Source of the DNA: Halonotius pteroides
GTDB lineage: Archaea; Halobacteriota; Halobacteria; Halobacteriales; Haloferacaceae
Length of the DNA: 64,000 nucleotides
Reading direction: 5' to 3'
NCBI RefSeq assembly: GCF_003605635.1
Contig: NZ_QMDW01000002.1
Span: 1 to 64,000 of the forward strand
The first letter of the stretch is position 1; each line of letters opens with the position of its first letter. The notes beneath the pieces were generated by a model. It was not told where the DNA came from, did not search any database, and saw only the letters and a program-made list of their open reading frames with translations. Both the position numbers and the translations under genes were made by a program. Shown here one piece after another: positions 8,106 through 15,896 of the stretch.

Positions 8106-8148
8106 AAATATGCAATGAGCAACGGTTTCGTTGCGTCGAACACACAAA

Positions 8149-8448
8149 CTAAATCCACAACAGTTGGGCGTGTGCGGTGCCGTCAACGTCCAGCACCCGC
8201 TCCTCGTCGATGAGGCCGGCGTCGACGGCGACGCTGACCGATTCCGCGCCGACAAGGTTGCCGACGGTCGCCCCCTGCAGGGCGTCGATAACGGTCTCAG
8301 GATCGGCGTTGATCGCCTCCTCGCCGGCATAAAACTCCTCGGTCACCGCTAAGGAAATGTCGCCGTCCTCGTAGGTTTCGCCGAGACAGTCCTCATCGCA
8401 GACGGAGACAAGCACACCTTTGGCTGTATCCCGCTCCCGCAGCAACAT
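8149..8448 (-). CDS. DUF424 family protein
   Basis: A 99-residue conserved archaeal protein of the DUF424 family. Typical segments are MLLRERDTAKGVLVSVCDEDCLGET, the FYAGE motif (about residue 39) and VDALQGATVGNLVGAESV. The function is unknown. Its ATG shares one base with the stop of the TPR gene upstream (TAATG), so the two are translationally coupled. The desulfurase gene lies 91 bp further downstream with its own promoter. Confidence 0.85.
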   Translation of the reverse strand: MLLRERDTAKGVLVSVCDEDCLGETYEDGDISLAVTEEFYAGEEAINADPETVIDALQGATVGNLVGAESVSVAVDAGLIDEERVLDVDGTAHAQLLWI

Positions 8449-9191
8449 TAGAACTCCTCGGCTAACTCTTCCTCGGCGTCGGCGCGGATCTCCTCGGCCT
8501 GCTCGATTGCCTCCTGGGCTTCCTCCTCACGGCCGAGCTCGTCGAGGGCCTGGGCTTTCTCTTCGAGGATATCGGCGTTGCGCATCCCCAGCCGGATCGC
8601 GTTATCAAAGGCGTTGAGCGCGTCCTCGGTCAGCCCGCGTTCGCTCAGGAAGAAACCGCGGTTGTACCACGCCTGCGGGAACCGGGGATCGATCTCGACG
8701 GCGCGTTCGGCGTGTTCCAGCGCCTCCTCGGTGCGGCCGAACTCCCACAGCGCGTAGGCGAGATTGGTTTCGGCGGTCGCCGCGTGTTCGGACTCGTCGT
8801 CGATACGAAGCGCCTCCTCGTAGGCCCCGATCGCCTGATCGAACTCCTCTAGTTGGCCGTGGGCGACACCCTTGTTGACCCAGGCCTCTTGGGCCTCGAT
8901 TGAGTCCTCCTCAGCAAAGTTGGCGGCACGTTCGAAGGCGGCGGTGGCCTCCTCAAAGCGGTTGATCTCCATATACGAGAGCCCAACATCAACAAGCTCC
9001 GGGACGTCGACCTGCTCGGCTGAAACGTTGTGCTCGTCGAGCACATCGGTCAACACCCGGGAGTCAACTGGGTCGACCTGATCGGGATCGACACCCAGCT
9101 CCGTCGGATCGAGGGTAAACTCCTCGTAGCCCTCGTCGACGCCTTGTCCCTCCGAAAAGGCATGTGAGCGATCGTCGGCATCGTCTGTCAT
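8448..9191 (-). CDS. Tetratricopeptide repeat protein
   Basis: A 247-residue soluble, very acidic protein with about four to five TPR units between residues 80 and 235. Clear repeat cores include LSYMEINRFEEATAAFERAA, KGVAHGQLEEFDQAIGAYEEAL and YNRGFFLSERGLTEDALNAFD. The first ~70 residues are an acidic non-repeat segment. TPRs are protein interaction scaffolds; the partner is unknown. It is coupled to DUF424 by a 1-bp overlap. The ATG at 9191 is preferred, since the upstream extension overlaps the divergent phosphoesterase promoter. Confidence 0.88.
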   Translation of the reverse strand: MTDDADDRSHAFSEGQGVDEGYEEFTLDPTELGVDPDQVDPVDSRVLTDVLDEHNVSAEQVDVPELVDVGLSYMEINRFEEATAAFERAANFAEEDSIEAQEAWVNKGVAHGQLEEFDQAIGAYEEALRIDDESEHAATAETNLAYALWEFGRTEEALEHAERAVEIDPRFPQAWYNRGFFLSERGLTEDALNAFDNAIRLGMRNADILEEKAQALDELGREEEAQEAIEQAEEIRADAEEELAEEF

Positions 9192-9279
9192 ACACGAAGG
9201 TTCGATGTCGTGTCGGGTAAGGGTTGCGTCAGACTCCGGTCGCCCCAACGCATTTTCCGCATCGCCGCAAACAGCCGGT

Positions 9280-9969
9280 ATGCGATACGGCGTTGTGGCT
9301 GACATCCACGGCAATCTCCCCGCCTTCGAAGCCGTAATCGACGCGATGCCAGCGGTCGACCGGTGGCTCTGTGCCGGCGATATCGTCGGCTACAACCCCT
9401 GGCCAGCCGACTGTCTCGCCCAGGTTCGAGACCTCAACGCCGCGACCGTCATGGGCAACCACGATCGGGCGGTCGCCAGCGACACCGGCTTTCGGTTCAA
9501 TTCAATGGCCGCCGCTGGGGTGACCTACGCCCGCGACGAACTCAACGAGGATGCCCTCACGTGGCTCGATTCGCTCCCGAATCGTCGAACCATCGAGGGC
9601 GGCGATATTCTGCTTGTCCACGGCCATCCCGAGAATCCGGATCGCTACACCTACCCCGATGAGTTCAGCCCGGCGATGTTGGAGAATAACGCCCGCGTGA
9701 CGATCACCGGCCATACGCACGTCCAAGGTGTCCGGGAGTTCGAGGAGGGCGTCGTGATGAACCCCGGCAGCGTCGGCCAGCCACGCGATGGCGACCCGGC
9801 GGCCGCGTTCGCGGTGCTCGATATCGGCGATGGCGACGATGCAGGTGGTATCTCCGAGATCACTGTCGAAACCCACCGCGTCAGCTACGATATCGACCGC
9901 GTGATCGACGCTGTCGAGGACGCAGGCCTCCCGGAAAAGATCGGAACGCGGCTGCGTAGCGGGCGGTAG
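9280..9969 (+). CDS. Metallophosphoesterase (YfcE-like)
   Basis: A 229-residue calcineurin-like phosphoesterase. Metal-binding motifs appear in order: VVADIHGN (D and H, residues 5-12), CAGDIVGYNPWP, MGNHDRAV, LVHGHPENPDRY and ITGHTHV, with the family end block MNPGSVGQPRDGDPAA. The substrate is not predictable; relatives act on phosphodiesters. It starts leaderless: CATTTTCC lies about 26 nt upstream of the ATG. It is divergent from the TPR gene and convergent with lysC. Confidence 0.9.
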   Translation: MRYGVVADIHGNLPAFEAVIDAMPAVDRWLCAGDIVGYNPWPADCLAQVRDLNAATVMGNHDRAVASDTGFRFNSMAAAGVTYARDELNEDALTWLDSLPNRRTIEGGDILLVHGHPENPDRYTYPDEFSPAMLENNARVTITGHTHVQGVREFEEGVVMNPGSVGQPRDGDPAAAFAVLDIGDGDDAGGISEITVETHRVSYDIDRVIDAVEDAGLPEKIGTRLRSGR

Positions 9970-9990
9970 CCAACCGCCGGCTGTCGCCGC

Positions 9991-11169
9991 CTACACCTCG
10001 CGTTGGACGATCTCTAGAGTTTCTTCGCGATCGTCCCAAGCGACGAACAACGCGACCGAGGTCGCACTCGTGATCACGTCATGGAGGTTGATGCCGGCGT
10101 CGGCGATCGGCGTCAGGACGCTTTGGATGACGCCGGGGCGGTTCGGCAGCTCGCCGCCGGTGACCCGGATGACGGCGATATCGTCTTCGACGGTGACACT
10201 TGAGAGCGTGTTGCCGCTGACGACCTGCTCGTGGAGGACGGGTTCGGCCTCGTCGGCCAGCTTGCTATCGACGTAGAACGTGATCGAATCCATCCCGCTG
10301 GCGACGGCGTCGATGTTGATCTCGGCGTTCCGCAGCGCGTCGGAAAGCTCCGCCAGAATGCCGGGGCTGTTGCGGATCGACCGCCCGGCGACGGTCAGGC
10401 AAGCGAGTTTCTGTTCCTGCATATCGATGAGGTTCTGGAACTCGCCTTCGATCTGGGTGCCGCCGGTCAGCAGATCGCCGTGTTGGTAGTGGACGACCCG
10501 CACATCGAGGTGTTCGTGTTTGTACGACAACGCGCTTGGGGCGACGACTTCCGCCCCACGGAACGAGAGGTTTCGGAGTTCATCAACGGAGATGCGACCA
10601 ACATTGCGCGCGCCTTCGACGACGCGGGGATCGCCGGTCATGACGCCTTCAACATCGGTGACGATGACGACCTCGTCGGCGTTCATGTAGTTGCCGAGCA
10701 TGACCGCGGTCGTATCTGAGCCGCCACGGCCCAATGTTGTGATATCGCCGCCCTCGTTTTGGGCGAGAAAGCCGGTGATAACCGGGACGACGCCGTCGAG
10801 TTGGTCGGCGAGTGCGGTCGCACGGCCCTTTGTCGCTTCCACCGCAACCTCGCCGACATCGTTGGTGATGATCGGCCACTGGTCGCTGCCGGGCTCTAAA
10901 AAGAGCGCCTCAACGTCCCGTGCGGCGAGAGCGGCCTTGAGCATCCGGACGCTGGTGCGTTCGCCCATCGAGACGATCTCGGCGCGATCCTCGTCGGAGA
11001 CATCAAACTCGATGTCGTCCAGCAGCTCGTCGGTTGTCGATCCCATCGCGCTGGCGACGACGGCGATCTGGTGGCCGGCCTCAACGGCAGCGGCGATCGA
11101 ATCCGCCGCGCGGTTGATCCGCTGGCCGGTGCCAAGACTCGTCCCACCGAACTTGGCGACAACCCGCAT
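9991..11169 (-). CDS. lysC: Aspartate kinase
   Basis: A 392-residue aspartate kinase, the first step of the threonine, methionine and lysine pathways from aspartate. The kinase start VAKFGGTSLG, the GRGGSDTTAVMLG block (about residues 146-158) and two C-terminal ACT domains (about 250-390) for allosteric control are visible. The start at 11169 is decided by a perfect GGAGGTG ribosome-binding site at 11175-11181, 5 nt away; a GTG lies 6 bp upstream. A 19-codon mini-ORF ends on this start codon. thrC in the same window belongs to the pathway but is not linked. Confidence 0.95.
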   Translation of the reverse strand: MRVVAKFGGTSLGTGQRINRAADSIAAAVEAGHQIAVVASAMGSTTDELLDDIEFDVSDEDRAEIVSMGERTSVRMLKAALAARDVEALFLEPGSDQWPIITNDVGEVAVEATKGRATALADQLDGVVPVITGFLAQNEGGDITTLGRGGSDTTAVMLGNYMNADEVVIVTDVEGVMTGDPRVVEGARNVGRISVDELRNLSFRGAEVVAPSALSYKHEHLDVRVVHYQHGDLLTGGTQIEGEFQNLIDMQEQKLACLTVAGRSIRNSPGILAELSDALRNAEINIDAVASGMDSITFYVDSKLADEAEPVLHEQVVSGNTLSSVTVEDDIAVIRVTGGELPNRPGVIQSVLTPIADAGINLHDVITSATSVALFVAWDDREETLEIVQREV

Positions 11170-11228
11170 CACCACACCTCCCGTGACGCCGTAGTCAGCA
11201 CAGTGCTCCCAGTGTCATAACAACGCAT
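11169..11228 (-). CDS. Candidate leader peptide of lysC (uORF, 19 aa)
   Basis: Reading on the minus strand from 11228 gives MRCYDTGSTVLTTASREVW and a TGA whose last base is the A of the lysC ATG. Four of 19 residues are threonine, an end product of the aspartate pathway. The lysC Shine-Dalgarno GGAGGTG lies inside the mini-ORF. A TATA-like ACGTTATGCA sits about 27 nt before its ATG, so the mini-ORF could be the leaderless first cistron. Whether it is translated is unproven. Confidence 0.4.
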   Translation of the reverse strand: MRCYDTGSTVLTTASREVW

Positions 11229-11352
11229 GCCCGCCCGTTACGTGGGGATCTGCATAACGTTGTTCACTCCGTGTCGCCGGGGCGTCGCCGTCGGCACGGT
11301 CTCTACGCCGGAGTCGGCTGGCTTTTTATCGGCCGGCTATCGAGAGACAGGT

Positions 11353-12261
11353 ATGCAAACGCTGACCGAAAAGCGGGTTTTCGGCGCGAAAACCGGTGTC
11401 ACCGATATCTTCGTCAGCACCGACAGCGGGGTCGCCGCTGTCACCGTGTCGGCCGACCAGATCGGGGCGTTCGGCCTTGCCCGTCGGGCGTCAGCAACCG
11501 CAGTTGTGGCGACGGCCGACCGGCTTGTCGTCGGCACCGATCAAGGGGTGCTCGCGGCTGAGATCGATGCCGCCGACCGGAGTGCCGACGTGGCTGATCC
11601 GGCGTTCGACGCTATTAGTGACGACACGATCGGCGCGGTATCGGCTATCGATCTCACACCCGAGGGACTGATCGTCGCCGACAGCGACGGCGTCGTCTAC
11701 AGCGGCGAGCACGCCGGCGCGGTAACTGAGCCGCCGGCCTGGCAACGGCTTGGGGCGACCGAGGAAGTTCGTGCGGTCGATGCCGGCTTGCTCGCGGCAG
11801 CCGACGGCGTCTACCGCATCGATGATGACGGGTTGACCAACACCGGTCTCACCGATGTCCGGGCGGTGACCGGCGTCGGCCAGCCGTTGGCGGCGACCGC
11901 CGATGGCCTGTTTCGGCTGGCCAACGGCTGGCAGCCGATCGCCGATGGCGCGTTCCGGGCGGTCGCCGCCGACGGCCACGGTCACGCCCACGCGGTTTGC
12001 GAAGCGGGCCTGCTCGTTCGCTCGGCCGACGACGGCGCGTGGACGACGACAACCCCACCGGTCGAGGCACCGATCGTCGATCTCACAGCCGACCGCGGGA
12101 TCGTCGCGGCGGTTACCGACGACGGGACGCTGTGTGTCACCGCCGGCGATGGGTGGCGACATCAGCGGCTTGGTCTGCCCGGAGCCCGCGGCGTCGCCGT
12201 CGGTGGCGGCGCGGATGGCTCGTCGGCGACCCACACCGAAACCCCGTTTAGGGGTGGCTGA
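11353..12261 (+). CDS. Beta-propeller protein, HVO_0234 family
   Basis: A 302-residue haloarchaeal protein made of repeated blades of the form VSTDSGVAAVTVS, VVATADRLVVGTDQGVLAAE, IDLTPEGLIVADSDGVVYSG, QPLAATADGLFRLANGWQPIADG and GIVAAVTDDGTLCVTAGDGW. This matches the HVO_0234-type beta-propeller family found beside prs in other haloarchaea. No catalytic motif is seen and the function is unknown. It starts leaderless about 28 nt after CTTTTTATC. prs follows after 12 bp, so they are likely cotranscribed. Confidence 0.78.
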   Translation: MQTLTEKRVFGAKTGVTDIFVSTDSGVAAVTVSADQIGAFGLARRASATAVVATADRLVVGTDQGVLAAEIDAADRSADVADPAFDAISDDTIGAVSAIDLTPEGLIVADSDGVVYSGEHAGAVTEPPAWQRLGATEEVRAVDAGLLAAADGVYRIDDDGLTNTGLTDVRAVTGVGQPLAATADGLFRLANGWQPIADGAFRAVAADGHGHAHAVCEAGLLVRSADDGAWTTTTPPVEAPIVDLTADRGIVAAVTDDGTLCVTAGDGWRHQRLGLPGARGVAVGGGADGSSATHTETPFRGG

Positions 12262-12273
12262 ACTAGGGCTCGT

Positions 12274-13131
12274 ATGGTTACGATCGTACCCGCCCCGAGC
12301 TCCCAGTCGGTGGCGGCCGCGCTTGCGGCGACCGGTGTCGGCACGCTGACAACCCCGGCCTATGAGTGGTTCACCGATGATGAAACGCTGCTTTCGGTGC
12401 CCGAGTTCGACGACGACACGGCGATCGTCGTCGGCTCGACGGCGACCAACGATGCCCACGTCGAGTTGCTCCAACTCCAGGATGCAGTCCGGGAGGCTGG
12501 CGCGACCGACATCACGACGGTCATCCCGTATCTCGGCTACGCCCGGCAGGATCAGGCGTTCAAACCCGGCCAGCCGGTTTCGGCCCGCGCGATGGCGAAG
12601 GCGGCCTCGACCGGCACCGATCGGGTGCTCGTTGTCAACCCCCACGAACCCGACGTGACCGATTTCTTCACCGTGCCGACCGAGGCGGTCGATGCGGCCG
12701 CCGCCCTCGCCGACCCGCTTGACGACCTCTCGAAGCCGTTGTTTGTCGCCCCCGACGAGGGCGCGACATCGCTGGCAACGACGACGCGGGACGCCTACGG
12801 TCGCGGCGATGTGGACTACTTCCAGAAGGAACGCGACTACGACACCGGTGAGGTCGAGGTGACGCCGAGTGACGCGACCGTCGAGGGACGGGATGTGGTA
12901 CTCGTCGATGATATTATCGCCACCGGCGGAACGATGAGCGGCGCGATCGACGCCCTCCACGACCACGACGTCGGCCGCGTCTACGCCTGCTGTGTCCATC
13001 CCGTGTTGGCCGGCGCGGCGCGAACAAAACTCGCCGCCGCCGGCGTCGAAGCCATCATCGGTACCGACACCATCGAGCGGGCGGTTAGCGACGTAAGCGT
13101 CGCCCCCGCTATCGCGGACGCGCTTCGGTGA
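12274..13131 (+). CDS. prs: Ribose-phosphate pyrophosphokinase
   Basis: A 285-residue PRPP synthetase of the short archaeal class. It makes PRPP from ribose 5-phosphate and ATP for purine, pyrimidine, histidine and tryptophan synthesis. The ATP/metal loop region YLGYARQDQAFKPGQP (about residues 86-101) and the PRPP-binding loop VVLVDDIIATGGTMSGA (about 208-224) are intact. It lies 12 bp after the beta-propeller gene and ends 60 bp before the HIT gene. Confidence 0.95.
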   Translation: MVTIVPAPSSQSVAAALAATGVGTLTTPAYEWFTDDETLLSVPEFDDDTAIVVGSTATNDAHVELLQLQDAVREAGATDITTVIPYLGYARQDQAFKPGQPVSARAMAKAASTGTDRVLVVNPHEPDVTDFFTVPTEAVDAAAALADPLDDLSKPLFVAPDEGATSLATTTRDAYGRGDVDYFQKERDYDTGEVEVTPSDATVEGRDVVLVDDIIATGGTMSGAIDALHDHDVGRVYACCVHPVLAGAARTKLAAAGVEAIIGTDTIERAVSDVSVAPAIADALR

Positions 13132-13191
13132 TGAGCTCCGCGGCCGGGAGCGCCACCAACGTTCATATCGCCGCCGGTCAAAAGAGCACCT

Positions 13192-13608
13192 ATGCCCACG
13201 ATCTTCGAGCAGATCGTCGACGGCGAGATCCCAGCGCGTATCGTCCATGAAACCGACACGACGCTCGCGTTTCTCGATGCCAATCCGTTAGCCCGCGGCC
13301 ACACGCTCGTCATCCCAAAGGACCCCTACGAGCAGCTCGATGACCTCCCGGCCGAGATTGCCAGCGACGTGTTCAGCGTTGTCCACGAGTTGACGCCGAC
13401 CATCGAGGAGGCGGTCGACGCCGACGCAACAACGATCGGGATCAACAACGGCGAGGCTGCCAGCCAAGAGATCCCCCACGCGCATGTCCACATCGTCCCG
13501 CGGTTCGAGGGCGACGGCGGCGGCCCGATTCATGCGATCTCGCCGACCAACCCGGAGCCCACCGAGGACGAACTCGACGCCATCGAAGACGCGATCAGCG
13601 AGGCCTAA
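13192..13608 (+). CDS. HIT family hydrolase
   Basis: A 138-residue histidine triad protein. The start IFEQIVDGEIPARIVHETDT and the active-site triad PHAHVHIVPRF (HxHxH, about residues 95-105) are canonical for the HINT/AP4A branch of nucleotide hydrolases. The physiological substrate is not known. It has a TATA-like run in GTCAAAAGAGCACC about 25 nt upstream and may be transcribed independently of prs. Confidence 0.92.
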   Translation: MPTIFEQIVDGEIPARIVHETDTTLAFLDANPLARGHTLVIPKDPYEQLDDLPAEIASDVFSVVHELTPTIEEAVDADATTIGINNGEAASQEIPHAHVHIVPRFEGDGGGPIHAISPTNPEPTEDELDAIEDAISEA

Positions 13609-13736
13609 GCGGCCGCCAACCGGGCTCACAAGCCCATGCCGTGGTCGCGGCATCGGATAAAAAACGTCTACAATCCCACACACTTGTTACGTATCTAACT
13701 AATATACCGATCGGTGTGAATACTGGGTGGTACAGT

Positions 13737-14612
13737 ATGGCTTCAACACAGCCCCGCTGTCCGGACTGCGACGGGCAGTTGCGAACCGAGGCTGAGGAAA
13801 CGGTCTGCAGCGACTGCGGGCTTGTCGTCGATACCGACCGCATCGACCACGGCCCCGAGTGGCGATCGTTTGACGACAGCCGAACCAACCCCAAACGAAC
13901 CGGCGCGCCGCTGACGGAGGCCCGCCACGACAGAGGATTGTCGACCGAAATCGGCTACGACCGAGACCTCAGTGAGCATCGTCGCCGGAAGTTCATCCGG
14001 CTGCGACGCCAGCACAACCGTGCCCGGATCGGACGCAAACGCGACCGCAATCAGTTCTATGCGTTCCAAGAGATTCGACGGCTGATCAGCTCGGAATCGC
14101 TGCCGATACCGGTGCGCGATCAGGCCTGTTCGCTGTTCCGTACTGCCCAGAACGAAAGCCTGCTTCGAGGCCGCTCACTGGAAGGGTTTGCGGCGGCCTG
14201 CGTGTACGCCGCCTGTCGGATCAACACGGTGTCCCGAACGATCGAGGAAACAGTCGCCACAGCAAAGGCTGACCGCGCGGAGTTCCAGGCCGCCTACGAC
14301 GCGCTCAACCGCGAGCTCGGGTTGCCCATCGAGCCGACCAGTCCCGCCGAGTACCTTCCACGGTATGCAAGCGAGTTAGCACTCTCAAGTGCTGTCGAAC
14401 GCCGCGCACGAGACCTGGTCGACCGCACGAAAAAAGAGGGGATCGCCAACGGACGCAATCCGAGCGGGGTCGCCGCAGCCTGCCTGTACACCGCCGCCAA
14501 GGAGTTAGACGCCGAAGTGACCCAGCGTGAGATCGCTGAGGTCGCGTCAGTAACGCCGGTGACGGTACGGAATACGTTTCAGGCACTGGCGGCCGAGCCG
14601 CCAACCCAGTAG
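13737..14612 (+). CDS. tfb: Transcription initiation factor TFB
   Basis: A 291-residue TFB (TFIIB homologue). The N-terminal zinc ribbon CPDC-X16-CSDC (residues 8-31) is followed by the B-finger/linker region RFDDSRTNPKRTGAPLT-like (about 41-60) and two cyclin-fold repeats (about 110-195 and 205-288), the second with a helix-turn-helix TQREIAEVASVTPVTVRN. It is slightly shorter and more divergent than the usual main TFB, as expected for one of the multiple TFB paralogues of haloarchaea. A TATA box, TAATATACC at about 13700, lies about 33 nt upstream. Confidence 0.93.
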   Translation: MASTQPRCPDCDGQLRTEAEETVCSDCGLVVDTDRIDHGPEWRSFDDSRTNPKRTGAPLTEARHDRGLSTEIGYDRDLSEHRRRKFIRLRRQHNRARIGRKRDRNQFYAFQEIRRLISSESLPIPVRDQACSLFRTAQNESLLRGRSLEGFAAACVYAACRINTVSRTIEETVATAKADRAEFQAAYDALNRELGLPIEPTSPAEYLPRYASELALSSAVERRARDLVDRTKKEGIANGRNPSGVAAACLYTAAKELDAEVTQREIAEVASVTPVTVRNTFQALAAEPPTQ

Positions 14613-14683
14613 TCACTGCTGTGGTGCAACCCGTCAGGTCGCCTCACAGCCGTACGCCGGCGCAGAAACCACGCCGCCGTCTC

Positions 14684-15796
14684 TCACTCCGACTTGGGGA
14701 GGATATACACGTCGCTACCGTCTTTCACGACTGGCACGGTCTCGGCGTCAGGATCAACGAAATCGGGGCGAGCAACGGTTTTCGCCTCGTAGGTCTCGGG
14801 GTCAAGCAGCTGGATCGAGTGTTCGTCCTCGACGGCGACGACGGTCGTCGCAACAGCGTCCCGTCGATGGCCGATCGGTTCGACGGTGGGGAGCCCATCG
14901 CCATCGCCGCTTGCCTCGTAGGGATCGCCGGTCGTGAGCCGTCGGCCTGTCAGATTGTTGTGCGCGCTCCGTACCACTACTGGCCCGTCGCCGTCCTCGG
15001 GATCAACCACGTCGCCAGCGGTGTATTTCGGCAGGCGGGCGACGAAGGTGACCCGATAAACCTCGTTGCCGTCGCTGTCCTCGGTCACCAGGGTTGGGTG
15101 GTCGTCGACGGTGCCGCCGAAGCGGTCGGTAACCCGGTTGGCGACGGCCTGTCCGAGTTTGTTCGTTGAGAGCTTGATCGTCGGGCCGGCGTCGTCGTCG
15201 GTATCGATCTCGGTGATAAACGCCTCCCTGTCGCCGTCGGCTTCCTTGCCGGCGACGTAGCTCTCGGCGATTTCGATAGCCTCGGCGGCCTCCTCGTCGG
15301 TTGGCTCTCGACCGTCGGCGCGCACCTGGACGATGCTGGCGTAGTAGCCGCCGGCGATCCGGCCACAGCGATCACAGACCTCCGTGGCGATCCGAACGGG
15401 GACGATCAGCTCCTCCTCAAGCAGGGTCTCACGGACAACCCCCGAAAAGGTGCAGTGCATCCGGATCGTCGTCTCGTCGACCTGTTCGGGCTCGACGCCC
15501 CACTCAACGTTGGTGGCGTCAATGTGGACGGACAGCGACTCGCTGACGGCGTCGATGGCGATATCGGTGTAATCAACGGCCCCAACATCGACCCAGCGGT
15601 TGCCGCGGTGTACCGCGCCACAGCGACCACAGACCGAGACCTGCACGCGCTCGGGCGCGTCAATAAAATCAAATGCATCGAAATAGCAGCTATCACAGAG
15701 CGCGTCGCTGTCGGCTCGCGGCGCGCCGGGCCGCGGTTCGGCCCGCTCGGCGACCGTCTCACCGCACTCCGGACAGAAGCCGCGTGACTCAGTCAT
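14684..15796 (-). CDS. NMD3 family ribosome-associated protein
   Basis: A 370-residue homologue of eukaryotic NMD3, the 60S ribosome export and maturation factor. It has the N-terminal zinc cysteines FCPECGETV and LCDSCYFD, a second pair VSVCGRCGAVHRG and a third in EVCDRCGRIAGGYY (about residue 140). Later domains carry KLSTNKLGQAVANRVTDRFGG, typical of the NMD3 core. In archaea a role in large-subunit biogenesis is inferred. It is convergent with tfb and divergent from the Hsp70 gene. Confidence 0.87.
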   Translation of the reverse strand: MTESRGFCPECGETVAERAEPRPGAPRADSDALCDSCYFDAFDFIDAPERVQVSVCGRCGAVHRGNRWVDVGAVDYTDIAIDAVSESLSVHIDATNVEWGVEPEQVDETTIRMHCTFSGVVRETLLEEELIVPVRIATEVCDRCGRIAGGYYASIVQVRADGREPTDEEAAEAIEIAESYVAGKEADGDREAFITEIDTDDDAGPTIKLSTNKLGQAVANRVTDRFGGTVDDHPTLVTEDSDGNEVYRVTFVARLPKYTAGDVVDPEDGDGPVVVRSAHNNLTGRRLTTGDPYEASGDGDGLPTVEPIGHRRDAVATTVVAVEDEHSIQLLDPETYEAKTVARPDFVDPDAETVPVVKDGSDVYILPKSE

Positions 15797-15896
15797 GATC
15801 GGCTGGTAAGCGTGGCGGCTGGTTAAGCGGCGCGAATCGGCTGCCGTCGCCGCCGCGACCTCACCGCTTATGTGTGGAGAACCCGACGCTGTCAGT

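Noticed and set aside
11491-13248. A 585-codon open frame on the minus strand over the beta-propeller and prs genes
   Set aside because: It is antisense to two genes with clear families and has arginine/glycine-rich composition typical of a GC-rich shadow frame; no promoter or start signal.
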